In this document: positions 10,546 through 18,829 of the stretch, one piece after another
How positions within the stretch are numbered: position 1 is the stretch's first letter
How the letters are laid out: every line of letters starts with the position of its first letter
Source: AWTP1-13 sp050248715
GTDB lineage: Bacteria; Pseudomonadota; Alphaproteobacteria; Rhizobiales; Hyphomicrobiaceae
Direction of reading: 5' to 3'
NCBI GenBank assembly: GCA_050248715.1
Contig: JBFWRV010000024.1
Location: 15,004-79,003, forward strand
Length of the DNA: 64,000 bases
The notes under the pieces: generated by a model
The model's input: the letters and a program-made list of their open reading frames with translations, nothing else
What the model was told of the DNA's origin: nothing
The model's database searches: none
Made by a program: the position numbers and the translations under genes

Positions 10546-11457
10546 ATGGGGGAGAACGTGGGTGTGGCAGCAGCCGCTGCAGGCGGTAGTGCGCCTTTGG
10601 CCGAACGGCGACGTCCGGCGCTGCGGACCCTGGCGGCGGCGCTGCTTCTGCTGGCCGCCGATGCATCATACGACCCGGCGACAGCCGAGCGCGGCCCGCG
10701 TGTCGCGCAGCAGACCGAGGCGCGCATCGCGGTGCCCTCGACCATCGCGGCCGAGCCGGCCTCCCAGACCGCGCTGCTGATCGAGGTCGGGCCGGCCGGC
10801 GCCCTGCCGCCGAACTCCTTCATCCGCTTGCGCGGACTGCCGGGGAGCGTCTCGCTCAACGTCGGGCATGCCGTTGCCGCGGGAGCGTGGGCCGTGCCCC
10901 TGTTCGGCCTCGCCACGCTCAAGGCCAACATTCCCACGGGTGTCTCCGGACGCTCGGAAATCACCGTCAGCCTCATGAGCATCGATGGTGTGCTGTTGGC
11001 GCAGGCGCGGACGGCGCTCATCGTCGGTCCGGCTGCCGCCCCGGAGCCGAGCGCCGCGAGCCGGTCGCCGGCGGTCGAGCCGAAAAGAGCTGATATGCCG
11101 CCCCCGCCGGCTCCCGTGCCGGCAGCCCGGCCGCAGCGCGGGGGCCAACCCACGGCACCGCCGCTGACGGGCGAGGCACGCGCGCGGGCCGAGCACATGC
11201 TGGCGCAGGGCGAGCGCTATCTCGAGCAGGGCAATATCACGCCCGCGCGCCAGTTCTTCCGGCGGGCGGCCGAGGCAGGGTTGGCGCAGGCCGCGATCCA
11301 CCTTGCGACGACCTATGATCCGGCCGAGCTCCGCCGCTTCAAGGCGCAGGGGCTCGTTCCCGACCTCGCAGAGGCGCGCAAATGGTACGAGCGCGCCCGC
11401 GAGCTGGGAGCCGACGAGGCCGAGGAGCGGCTGTCCCGCCTCGGATCCGGCAGCTAG
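10546..11457 (+). CDS. Exported Sel1/TPR-like repeat protein, function unknown
   Basis: The 303-residue form starting at ATG 10546 begins with a basic stretch (RRRPALRTL) followed by a hydrophobic, Ala/Leu-rich segment that looks like a signal peptide or anchor. A beta-rich middle domain follows, then a Pro/Ala linker. The C-terminal 100 residues form Sel1-type helix pairs: GNITPARQFFRRAAEAGLAQA and EARKWYERARELGADEAEE. Sel1 repeats bind other proteins. A longer form from ATG 10429 is possible, but its first 39 residues are Arg-rich and not convincing. It probably works in the periplasm or at the inner membrane. No operon partner is seen. Confidence 0.7.
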   Translation: MGENVGVAAAAAGGSAPLAERRRPALRTLAAALLLLAADASYDPATAERGPRVAQQTEARIAVPSTIAAEPASQTALLIEVGPAGALPPNSFIRLRGLPGSVSLNVGHAVAAGAWAVPLFGLATLKANIPTGVSGRSEITVSLMSIDGVLLAQARTALIVGPAAAPEPSAASRSPAVEPKRADMPPPPAPVPAARPQRGGQPTAPPLTGEARARAEHMLAQGERYLEQGNITPARQFFRRAAEAGLAQAAIHLATTYDPAELRRFKAQGLVPDLAEARKWYERARELGADEAEERLSRLGSGS

Positions 11458-11650
11458 CGGCCTGGGAAACCAGGGCACCAGGCGGGGGCAGGGTAATGGG
11501 ACCACCCAAAGTGGCGGCTGTGAAGTGTATGAGCGCCGTTTCCAGCGCCTTTTCATCCCCTCGAACGGGTTGAGATGCGGGGGTCGCACATCGATGCCTG
11601 GAACCAAATATCCGCGCGCGAAGTTTGGGGTCGCAGCAGGAGCTGCAGAG

Positions 11651-11863
11651 ATGGCGGGGGACCGGATGGTGACCAGAGTCGTCAGCTCGCGGTATTGGCT
11701 GGTTCGCGCCGAGAAGATGCGCCTTCTGGCAGAGAGCGTTAGCGAGCCCTCCGCCAAGCAGGAAATGTTGCGACTAGCGGCAGCCTACCGCTGCTTGGCC
11801 GGTGGTTCCGAGGAGCAACTTCCCGCCCCCAAGGCTGGCGGGCCTCACACCCCTCAGCGATAG
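11651..11863 (+). CDS. Small conserved helical protein, 70 residues
   Basis: The core VVSSRYWLVRAEKMRLLAES followed by SEPSAKQEMLRLAAAYRCLA resembles a very common family of short rhizobial proteins. These have a YW-x-x-RAEE-x-R-x-LAE motif and then a K-x-x-ML-x-IA-x-x-Y-x-x-LA helix. AGGAG lies 8 bases before ATG 11651, which fixes the start better than a Met 19 codons upstream. The protein is likely two amphipathic helices and soluble. Its function is unknown and it is not obviously linked to its neighbours. Confidence 0.65.
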   Translation: MAGDRMVTRVVSSRYWLVRAEKMRLLAESVSEPSAKQEMLRLAAAYRCLAGGSEEQLPAPKAGGPHTPQR

Positions 11864-11899
11864 GCGCCTTGGCGCAAATAGTGCCACCCGAGGTACGTC

Positions 11900-11927
11900 G
11901 ATCACCGCGGGGCTTGTCCCCGTGATC
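11900..11927. repeat. Hairpin repeat GATCACCG...CGTGATC
   Basis: An imperfect palindrome with arms GATCACCGCGGGG and TCCCCGTGATC around a CTTG loop. The same loop and arm design occurs at 6211 (TCGGG-CTTGT-CCCGA). It lies just upstream of the aldo-keto reductase and could be an intergenic repeat, a terminator of the 70-residue gene, or both. Confidence 0.55.
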
Positions 11928-11971
11928 GGTCGCGCCGCATACTCCGATCGCCAGGCTTGGGGACGTTGCTC

Positions 11972-12907
11972 GTGGTCAGCCGGACACCGACCAGAAGGGA
12001 CATCCTGAGGTTGTCGGCCGCCGGCCTTACAGTGCCGGCCTGCGCGTTTCCCGCCACGCCAGAGGCGAAAGCGAGTGCCGTCATGCTCACGCGCCCCATC
12101 CCGAAGACCGCAGAGCCGCTGCCCGTCGTCGGCCTCGGTACGTGGCAGACGTTCGATGTCGGCAGCAGCCGCGCGGACCTCGATCAGCGCAAGCAGGTGC
12201 TGCAGGTCCTGATGGAGGCCGGTGGCAAGGTGATCGACAGCTCACCCATGTACGGCCGCGCCGAGGCCGTGGTCGGCACCCTGCTTGCAGAGATGCAAGC
12301 GCGCGACAAGGTCTTCCTCGCCACCAAGGTGTGGACCTCCGGCGAGGCCGCCGGCATCGCCCAGATGAGCGCCTCGCTCGCCAAGCTCAGGGCGCCCGCG
12401 CTCGAGCTGATGCAGGTCCACAACCTCCTCGACTGGCGCACCCACCTGCGCACGCTGCGCGCCTGGAAGGAGCGCAAGACGTTCCGTTACATCGGCATAA
12501 CGCACTACACGGTGCCGGCCCTCGACGAGCTGGCGGCCATCATCCGCGCCGAGCCCGTCGACTTCGTGCAGTTCGGCTATTCCATCAACGTGCGCGAGGC
12601 GGAGACGCGCCTCTTACCCCTGTGCACGGAGCGCGGCGTCGCCGTCATCGCCAACCAACCCTTCGACAGCGGCGGCCTCTTCGGCCAAGTGCGCGGAAAG
12701 GCGCTGCCGGAATGGGCAGCCGAGCTCGACTGCAAGAGCTGGGGCCAGTTCTTTCTCAAGTTCATCCTCGGCCATCCCGCCGTCACCTGCGTGATCCCCG
12801 GCACTGCCAAGCCCGATCACGCCCGCGATAACGTTGCCGCCGGCTTCGGCCGCCTGCCCGACGCCGCCCAGCGCAAGCGCATGGTGCAGTTCTGGGACGG
12901 CGTGTGA
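11972..12907 (+). CDS. Aldo/keto reductase with Tat-type export signal
   Basis: A 311-residue aldo-keto reductase. The catalytic tetrad is visible: Asp and Tyr in VIDSSPMYGRAE, Lys in FLATKVW and His in MQVHNL. The N terminus reads SRTPTRRDILRLSAAG, a twin-arginine motif, followed by a moderately hydrophobic stretch ending near FPATPEAKA. This suggests export to the periplasm, which is odd for an NADPH-dependent fold, although some Tat-exported family members are known. GTG 11972 has GGGGA 8 bases upstream and is preferred to a TTG at 11957. It stands alone. The Tat reading is inferred from sequence only. Confidence 0.87.
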   Translation: MVSRTPTRRDILRLSAAGLTVPACAFPATPEAKASAVMLTRPIPKTAEPLPVVGLGTWQTFDVGSSRADLDQRKQVLQVLMEAGGKVIDSSPMYGRAEAVVGTLLAEMQARDKVFLATKVWTSGEAAGIAQMSASLAKLRAPALELMQVHNLLDWRTHLRTLRAWKERKTFRYIGITHYTVPALDELAAIIRAEPVDFVQFGYSINVREAETRLLPLCTERGVAVIANQPFDSGGLFGQVRGKALPEWAAELDCKSWGQFFLKFILGHPAVTCVIPGTAKPDHARDNVAAGFGRLPDAAQRKRMVQFWDGV

Positions 12908-12982
12908 GCGGCGCAGCTTGAGAAGGGGCCGCGTCACGTACGAAGGCGCATGCGGTGCAATTGGCACGATCGCCTGCCAGGC

Positions 12983-13744
12983 TCAGCCGATGCGCTTGCG
13001 CAAGGCGGCCATGTAGGCCCGAATGCGATTGGCGTTCACGCCGTAGTCGCTGCGCCCTTGCCGGCTGGTGGAGCGCATGTCGATGCGACTTCCCGCTTCG
13101 TCGCAGGAGACCCTGATCACAATGTCATCGGTGAAACGGAACCAGCGGCTCTGCTGGCTCGCCTCGATATGACCTCGGTCGGGATCCGCGGCCACGACGG
13201 TCCAGCCCGGCATGTCTCTCGCCGCGGCAAGGGCATGGCTGAACGCTTCCGATACCGGCAACGCGACCCAGAGCGGTTTCACATCGGGGTAGGCCGCGGT
13301 CTGGAGTTGCGGGAGCTCCGGGTCGTCATAGGCGAGATCACCTGCATTCTCGGCGGCACGTGCCGGCAGCGCGGCGCTGAAAGCGGGCGGATTGTCCGTA
13401 TCGGTGGTGATGTCGTGAATGACCGGCAGGGTGCTGCGCAAACGGGAGTATTGCCAAGGCAGGTAGACGAGGAATGCGCCCAGGCCGAACGCCAGGAACA
13501 GCACGCAAAAATCGCGTGGGCGCAACCGCGGCCATCCCAGCCCAAGCGTCGAGACGGATAGCGCGACGGCCGCCGCAGCGACATAGCCGGAAACCGGCAT
13601 CATCCAGTAGAGGCCGAACCGGTACGGCCACCAGCCGAGCCGCCAACCGAGCGGGGCGCAGGCGAGCACCAGGAAAGCCGCGCCCGCCAGCGTCAGCGCC
13701 ACTCCAGAGGCAGCTCTCGGCAAATGAATTCTCGGCAATTGCAT
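12983..13744 (-). CDS. Membrane protein with C-terminal DUF1499 domain
   Basis: A 253-residue protein with three hydrophobic helices in the first 120 residues (around 10-30, 45-65 and 78-95). A soluble domain follows, whose features (SEAFSHALAAARDMPGWTVV, IEASQQSRWFRFTDDIVIRV, SRIDMRSTSRQGRSDYGVNA) match DUF1499. The function of that domain is unknown; it occurs alone or fused to membrane segments in Proteobacteria and in plant plastids. ATG 13744 is chosen over an upstream start because the first helix follows at a normal distance. It faces the aldo-keto reductase gene. Confidence 0.85.
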   Translation of the reverse strand: MQLPRIHLPRAASGVALTLAGAAFLVLACAPLGWRLGWWPYRFGLYWMMPVSGYVAAAAVALSVSTLGLGWPRLRPRDFCVLFLAFGLGAFLVYLPWQYSRLRSTLPVIHDITTDTDNPPAFSAALPARAAENAGDLAYDDPELPQLQTAAYPDVKPLWVALPVSEAFSHALAAARDMPGWTVVAADPDRGHIEASQQSRWFRFTDDIVIRVSCDEAGSRIDMRSTSRQGRSDYGVNANRIRAYMAALRKRIG

Positions 13745-13942
13745 GCGCACCCGGCGACGGCTTGCTGTGCCAAAGGTGGGGGTGCGCCAGGGGCACTTCA
13801 ATGTTGCGGCAGGAGCTGCCCCATCGCAGCTGCCAGGGGCGCCGGTGGCGGCGGGGCTGACCGGCTCAACGGAGGTGGGGTGCGGCGGCCCGATTCTTTC
13901 GACGCTTTGGGCCTAGTCGCGGTCAATCCTGCAGCGCTGCCG

Positions 13943-14704
13943 TCACAGCCACCCGCGCGCGGCAAGCTGCACCTTAAGCTCGGTTTCCGCCTCGGCAAGG
14001 CGGGCGGCGTCGATCGACCGGAGAACCAGCTGCGTGCCGGGCCGGCCGTCGCGCATGAACGGGTAGCTGCCCATGGACACGTCAGGATAGCGCTTCTGCA
14101 GTGCCTGAAACATGTCGGCAATCTCGCCTTCCGGGCGGTGCAGGTCCAGCGCCGATGACAGCATCTTCTTGCCGGTCTTGAGGAACTTTGTGGCCGCATC
14201 CAGCATCACATGCATGATGGCGGGGATGCCGGCCATGACGATGACGTTGCCCAGCATGAAGCCCGGCGCGATCGATACGCTGTTCTCCACCAGCTCGGCG
14301 CCGAACGGGATGCGCGCCATGCGCATGCGCGCCGCGGTCATCTCCACCCCGCGCCGCTGGAAGTGGGCGCGCATGGGAGCCAGCGCCCGCTCGTCCACGT
14401 CGATGCCGACGCCGAACGCCTTGGCAACGGAATCGGCGGTGATGTCGTCGTGCGTGGGGCCGATGCCGCCGGTCGTGAAAACGTAGTTGAAGCGCTTGCG
14501 CAGCGCGTTCACCGCATCGACAATCTCTGCCTCCTCGTCCGGGACGATGCGCACCTCCTTCAGCTGGATGCCGATGGCGGTGAGATGGTCGGCGATATAG
14601 CCGATGTTCTTGTCCTTGGTCCGGCCCGACAGAATCTCGTCGCCGATCACGATCAGCGCCGCGGTAACGATCCCGTCCGCGAGATCTTGCTTGGCTATCG
14701 TCAC
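13943..14704 (-). CDS. MoaB/CinA-type molybdopterin-binding domain protein
   Basis: A 253-residue protein with the MoCF-binding fold shared by MoaB, MogA and the N-terminal half of CinA. Family motifs are LIVIGDEILSGRTKDKNI near the N terminus and FTTGGIGPTHDDITADSVAKAFG (about residues 75-97). It lacks the C-terminal nicotinamide-mononucleotide amidase domain of full CinA, so the exact role, in molybdopterin chemistry or nucleotide repair, is open. It starts with GTG, overlapping the stop of the FkbM gene by four bases (GTGA). This implies translational coupling. Confidence 0.88.
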   Translation of the reverse strand: MTIAKQDLADGIVTAALIVIGDEILSGRTKDKNIGYIADHLTAIGIQLKEVRIVPDEEAEIVDAVNALRKRFNYVFTTGGIGPTHDDITADSVAKAFGVGIDVDERALAPMRAHFQRRGVEMTAARMRMARIPFGAELVENSVSIAPGFMLGNVIVMAGIPAIMHVMLDAATKFLKTGKKMLSSALDLHRPEGEIADMFQALQKRYPDVSMGSYPFMRDGRPGTQLVLRSIDAARLAEAETELKVQLAARGWL

Positions 14705-15564
14705 GGCCCTGCTCCTTCGGCGAGTGCACCGTCCAACCTCAGGACGAGATTGGCATGGGTATGGGCCACGGCTACGTAGCCGCTGCGCTGGAGCGTGGCG
14801 AGGAGGTCTCCCTTCCAGGCAGCGCGGTTGTCCTCGATCAAAAGCAGGCGCGGCCAGCGGGCGCGCGGCGCCTCAGCGAGGAACGGCAAGAGGATGCGAT
14901 CCTCGGCGCCCTCCACGTCGATCTTCATGGCGTCAATGCGCTCCAGCCGCTCCTCATCGAGGAGACCGAGCAGCGTGCGGCATGGCACCTCGATGGCGGC
15001 GCCGGCATGGTCGGCGCTGCCGGCAGCCACCGACGACGCGCCGATGTTGCGCCCGTCGACAAACAGGCTGACGCTTCCGTCCCGGTCCGAGAGCGCAACG
15101 GGCGCGATCCTGACCCAGTCGATGCCGTTGAGCGTCAGATTGCAGCGCAGCCGCTCAAGCGCGATCGGATGCGGCTCGACGGCCAAAACCGCGCCGCCGC
15201 GCCCCACCCTGTTGGCTACGAACAGCGTATAGGCGCCGGCGTTCGCACCGATGTCCACGAACACGAAACCCGGCCGCAGCATGCGTTCGAGAGTGGCAAG
15301 CTCCAGCGGGTCGAAGAATTGCGGTGAGGTCATCAAGCGCTTCTCGCTGGCATTGCCGGCGGGATGCAGGCGCATGCGGCTGCCCAAGCGGATCGCGTCG
15401 ATCGGATGCCGCGACCAGCGCTTCAGCACGGAACGGATAAGCGAGGCGCCGCGCCGGCCTGCCCATGTGCGGGGAAGGCGGTGGCCGATCGCAATGAGGG
15501 CCGACTGCATGGGCGAGGGCGCGTAGGCGCCGAAAGGCCGATGCCCGTCAGAATCATAGGCCAT
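14701..15564 (-). CDS. FkbM family methyltransferase
   Basis: A 287-residue S-adenosylmethionine-dependent methyltransferase. Motif I is FVDIGANAGAYTLFVA (about residue 99), followed by AVEPHPIALERLRCN, the acidic SAM-ribose loop. The later MKIDVEGAEDRIL is the family signature. Members often O-methylate sugars or small molecules. Its stop overlaps the start of the MoaB/CinA-like gene, so both belong to one transcript, an unusual pairing with no known pathway link. ATG 15564 gives the complete family fold; a Met 18 codons further in is a possible alternative. Confidence 0.88.
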   Translation of the reverse strand: MAYDSDGHRPFGAYAPSPMQSALIAIGHRLPRTWAGRRGASLIRSVLKRWSRHPIDAIRLGSRMRLHPAGNASEKRLMTSPQFFDPLELATLERMLRPGFVFVDIGANAGAYTLFVANRVGRGGAVLAVEPHPIALERLRCNLTLNGIDWVRIAPVALSDRDGSVSLFVDGRNIGASSVAAGSADHAGAAIEVPCRTLLGLLDEERLERIDAMKIDVEGAEDRILLPFLAEAPRARWPRLLLIEDNRAAWKGDLLATLQRSGYVAVAHTHANLVLRLDGALAEGAGP

Positions 15565-15674
15565 GCATCCACCCGGGTTGACTCTTTCGAAGAGAGCCTG
15601 CCGTCTCTAGCATGCCGTGCAGGCCAGGCGAAGGCGTTGTGCCGAGGCCGGCCGGGCACATATGATCCGCCTCC

Positions 15675-16388
15675 ATGCGGCTACCCTTCCCGCTACTGCG
15701 CGGCACGCTGATCCAACGCTACAAGCGGTTCCTGACCGACGTTCGGCTGGACGACGGGCGGGTCGTCACGGCCACGTGCCCCAATACCGGCTCGATGATC
15801 GGTCTGACGGCGCCCGGCTCGACGGTCTGGCTCTCCGAGAGCACCAGCCCCACCCGCAAGTATCCCTACACCTGGGAGCTGGTGGAGGCCGACCTGGGTG
15901 CCGGGCCTACTCTGGTCGGCATCAACACAGGCCACCCCAACAAGCTGGTCGCGGAGGCCATCGAGGCCCGGCGCATCAAGTCGCTTGCGGGCTATCCGGG
16001 GTTGCGGCGAGAGGTGAAGTACGGTCAAAACAGCCGCATCGATCTTCTGCTGGAGTGCGCCAGGAAGGGGCGCTGCTACGTCGAGGTCAAGAACGTGCAC
16101 CTCTCGCGTCGGCACGGCCTCGCGGAGTTTCCCGATTCGGTGACGGAACGCGGCGCGAAGCATCTTGCCGAGCTCTCCGCCATGGTGCGCGAGGGTCATC
16201 GCGCCGTGATGGTCTTCCTGATCCAGCGCAGCGACGCCAAGCGGCTGGCGCTGGCCCGGGACGTCGATGCCACCTATGGGCAAGCGTTCGACCGTGCGCT
16301 GGCCGCCGGCGTCGAGGCCATCGCACTACGCTGCAAGATGGGCCTCGAGGAGATCGTGGTCGACCGCGCCGTGCCCATCATCGGCTGA
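15675..16388 (+). CDS. sfsA: Sugar fermentation stimulation protein homolog SfsA
   Basis: A 237-residue SfsA protein of normal length. Typical segments are LIQRYKRFLTDVRLDDG, TATCPNTGSM, the central YVEVKNVHL and FPDSVTERGAKHLAEL. The family has a DNA-binding OB-fold and a nuclease-like core. In E. coli it affects maltose metabolism, but the biochemical function is not settled. The start ATG directly precedes the conserved region. It is divergent from the FkbM gene with a 110-base gap and convergent with the following gene. Confidence 0.93.
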   Translation: MRLPFPLLRGTLIQRYKRFLTDVRLDDGRVVTATCPNTGSMIGLTAPGSTVWLSESTSPTRKYPYTWELVEADLGAGPTLVGINTGHPNKLVAEAIEARRIKSLAGYPGLRREVKYGQNSRIDLLLECARKGRCYVEVKNVHLSRRHGLAEFPDSVTERGAKHLAELSAMVREGHRAVMVFLIQRSDAKRLALARDVDATYGQAFDRALAAGVEAIALRCKMGLEEIVVDRAVPIIG

Positions 16389-16447
16389 GTATCCGTGCCG
16401 TCCTCCGGCGGCCACACACACGACCCCGAGCTGAGCCCGTCGAAGTT

Positions 16448-17278
16448 CTACGCTTCCTGGCCGTTGGGCGCCGGAGGGGCGCCGCGCGTCGGCGTGACGC
16501 CGGGAATCTGGCGCCAAGGCTTGGCGGTATGATTCTCCTTGGCGTAGAGCTCGGCCAGCAGACCATCGAGGCGCGGATCGGGTGCAGGCTCGCGGTCCTG
16601 GCGCTTGCGCTGGCGCTCCTGGGCGCGCCCCGCACTGCTCGTGAAACCGCTCTTCTTGGCGCGACGTCCGCCCGAGATCAGCAGCGGGTGGTCGGGCTGC
16701 TCGAGGTCCAGCTCCTCCAGGAAGGTCTCGCGCAGGGCATAGAAGGATTGCAGGATCGCGTCGCGCACGAGGCTGCGCGCCTCGGCGTCCGGCTCTGGGT
16801 TCTTGCGCGGGTCGAGCGTCTGCAGCGCGCGGCGCATGTCGTGCAGGGGCGCGTAGGGATAGAGGCCGATCAGCGCGTCCGTCTCGCCGACATTGCGGTA
16901 GACCGAACGCATGTTGTCGATGGTCTCGCTCAGCCTGCAGAAGGCCGCCATATACTCCTCGAGCGTCGGGCGCTCGATCTGAGTGTAGGCAAACAGCGCC
17001 GACTTCGTGGCGATGATGTCGCGCCATTCCTCCTTGAGCCCGTCGATGAAGCTGGAGCGCTTCTGGAACATGTTTGTGATGTAGGCGACACCACCCGTGG
17101 CGATCAGCAGCGACATGTCGCGTAGGTACTCGTAGCCGTCCTTGAGGATCTTCTCGGCGCCGGTTCCAGCGAGGCCCGGTATGTGGTCGGCGATCTTGGC
17201 GAGGAAGGAGACGGCGAGCACTGCTGCGAGCAGCACGTAGACGAGCCGCAGCGCCTTCTTAAGGGTCGAGCGAGTCAT
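16448..17278 (-). CDS. Membrane-anchored protein of unknown function
   Basis: A 276-residue protein. The N terminus has a basic segment then one hydrophobic helix (about residues 10-30), and a second possible membrane segment near 60-75 (LLIATGGVAYITNMF). The remainder is soluble, helical and charged; the last 60 residues are Arg/Pro-rich and probably disordered. I do not recognise the family. GGGGGAAA precedes ATG 17278. This start lies inside the end of the next gene upstream, with a 20-base overlap, so the two are likely translated from one message. Confidence 0.65.
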   Translation of the reverse strand: MTRSTLKKALRLVYVLLAAVLAVSFLAKIADHIPGLAGTGAEKILKDGYEYLRDMSLLIATGGVAYITNMFQKRSSFIDGLKEEWRDIIATKSALFAYTQIERPTLEEYMAAFCRLSETIDNMRSVYRNVGETDALIGLYPYAPLHDMRRALQTLDPRKNPEPDAEARSLVRDAILQSFYALRETFLEELDLEQPDHPLLISGGRRAKKSGFTSSAGRAQERQRKRQDREPAPDPRLDGLLAELYAKENHTAKPWRQIPGVTPTRGAPPAPNGQEA

Positions 17279-17954
17279 GAGCGATTTCCCCCGGATGCGG
17301 AGCCTCGCCCAGAAGGGCAAGGGCCGAGGGATGCAGCATGGGACGGTACCCAGCTGAAAGTACGGCAACGACGGAGCGAGGCGTCAGCACGTCGACCTCC
17401 TGGGCCGCCATCGTGTTCAAAACCAGTGCCTTGTACCCCGCCGGGTCCCACGCCAGGAGGTGACTGCCGACGACGAGATAGGAGCTGCCTTGGCCCTGCT
17501 CCTGGGGGTATCGCACGAAGGCGCCGCTGGGAATGTCGGCCAGCCTGGCACGGTAGGTCACCTTGGCCCTGTCAGGCCCGACACGCTCGCCCTGCAACAC
17601 CTCGTCCATCTCCCCGGCATGCGCCCGCGCCGAACGCCCATACAGCCTGGCCCACAGCCCGGCAAACGCCTCCGCCTCCGCGCGCCGGCACTCGAAGCAG
17701 GGGCGATGGCCGGCGGCCAGCGCCGTCGCCTCGTCGAGGAAGAACAGCTCCGTGTAGCGGTTGGGCTGCATGACCTCGCGGTGCCGGTTCTTGAAGGCCA
17801 GCACGCAGGCGATCCATTGCTTGGTGGCCCAGCGCCGCGGACCCAGCGTCTGATCCGGCAGATGAAAGGCGCCGCCGCGGTTGCCCATCATCAAGCCGCG
17901 GTAGGGGGTGGCGATGATCTCGCCTTCGGGGGTCACGCGGTTCTGGAGGGGCAT
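17259..17954 (-). CDS. Conserved hypothetical protein with HRPCFECRR motif
   Basis: A 231-residue soluble protein without signal or membrane segments. It begins MPLQNRVTPEGEIIA and continues with RGLMMGNRGGAFHLP, RRWATKQWIACVLAFKNRHR, YTELFFLDEATALAAGHRPC and FECRRAEAEAF. These blocks belong to a conserved family of unknown function that I believe is widespread in alphaproteobacteria. The Cys pair in PCFEC, with flanking His and Arg, could bind metal or act in redox chemistry, but this is inference. ATG 17954 fits the conserved N terminus better than a TTG 33 bases upstream. It is divergent from an enoyl-CoA hydratase gene only 44 bases away. Confidence 0.75.
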   Translation of the reverse strand: MPLQNRVTPEGEIIATPYRGLMMGNRGGAFHLPDQTLGPRRWATKQWIACVLAFKNRHREVMQPNRYTELFFLDEATALAAGHRPCFECRRAEAEAFAGLWARLYGRSARAHAGEMDEVLQGERVGPDRAKVTYRARLADIPSGAFVRYPQEQGQGSSYLVVGSHLLAWDPAGYKALVLNTMAAQEVDVLTPRSVVAVLSAGYRPMLHPSALALLGEAPHPGEIAHDSLDP

Positions 17955-17998
17955 CCTGCGATCTGTCACACTGCGGGCAGCAGCCAAGGGAGAGGCGA

Positions 17999-18784
17999 AT
18001 GTCGCACGCGGCCGTCACGGTGCAAACTGCGGGCAAATACGGGGAGGGCACTGTCCTCGTGACGGTGGACAACAGGGCAAAACTCAACTGCCTGTCGACC
18101 GAGCTGATCGTCGCACTCACGCAGGCGTTCACGCGGCTTGCCGCCGACACAGCGCTGCGCGCCGTGGTGCTGACGGGAGCCGGCGACCGCGCCTTCATCG
18201 GCGGCGCCGACCTCAATGAGCTCGGCAGCTTCTGCGCCGACGGCGCGCGCCTGTTCATCACCCGGCTGCACAAAGCCTGCAAGGCCATCCGCGACTGCCC
18301 GGTGCCGGTGATTGGGCGCATCAACGGCTTCTGTCTCGGCGCGGGTCTCGAGGTGGCGGCGAGCTGCGACATGCGCGCCGCCGCGGACGGCGCCCGCTTC
18401 GGCATGCCCGAGGTGCACATGGGCCTGCCGTCGGTCATCGAGGCGGCCCTGCTGCCGGGCCAGATCGGCTGGGGTCGCACGCGCGAGATGCTGCTGACCG
18501 GCGCGATCTCGACAGCGGCGGAGGCTCTGCAGATGGGCTTCGTGCAGAAGGTGGCGCCGGCAGCCGAGCTCGATGCGGCAATCGAGCCCTGGCTCGCCGG
18601 CATCCGCCGCGCCACGCCCGCAGCGGTCCGCTCGCAGAAGGCGCTGATGGATTGCTGGCAGCGGGTCTCCGTGGAGGAAGGCATCGTCGCCGGCATCGAC
18701 GCTCTGTCGGAGGCCTACACGACCGGCGAGCCGCAGGCGGCCATCGGCGCGTTCTTCGCTGCCAAGCGCACCGGGCGCGGCTGA
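17999..18784 (+). CDS. Enoyl-CoA hydratase/isomerase family protein
   Basis: A 261-residue crotonase. The CoA-binding and oxyanion elements are AFIGGADLNEL and NGFCLGAGLEVAASCDM. Both acid residues used by true enoyl-CoA hydratases are present, in GLEV (Glu equivalent to 144 of rat crotonase) and in GMPEVHMG (equivalent to 164). Hydration of 2-enoyl-CoA in fatty or aromatic acid degradation is therefore plausible. ATG 17999 has GGAGAGG just upstream. The short gap to the divergent gene must hold both promoters. Confidence 0.9.
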   Translation: MSHAAVTVQTAGKYGEGTVLVTVDNRAKLNCLSTELIVALTQAFTRLAADTALRAVVLTGAGDRAFIGGADLNELGSFCADGARLFITRLHKACKAIRDCPVPVIGRINGFCLGAGLEVAASCDMRAAADGARFGMPEVHMGLPSVIEAALLPGQIGWGRTREMLLTGAISTAAEALQMGFVQKVAPAAELDAAIEPWLAGIRRATPAAVRSQKALMDCWQRVSVEEGIVAGIDALSEAYTTGEPQAAIGAFFAAKRTGRG

Positions 18785-18829
18785 GCCGGTCCCGCAGGTC
18801 CGCAGGCGGTGGGAAGACGCGCTGGATCC

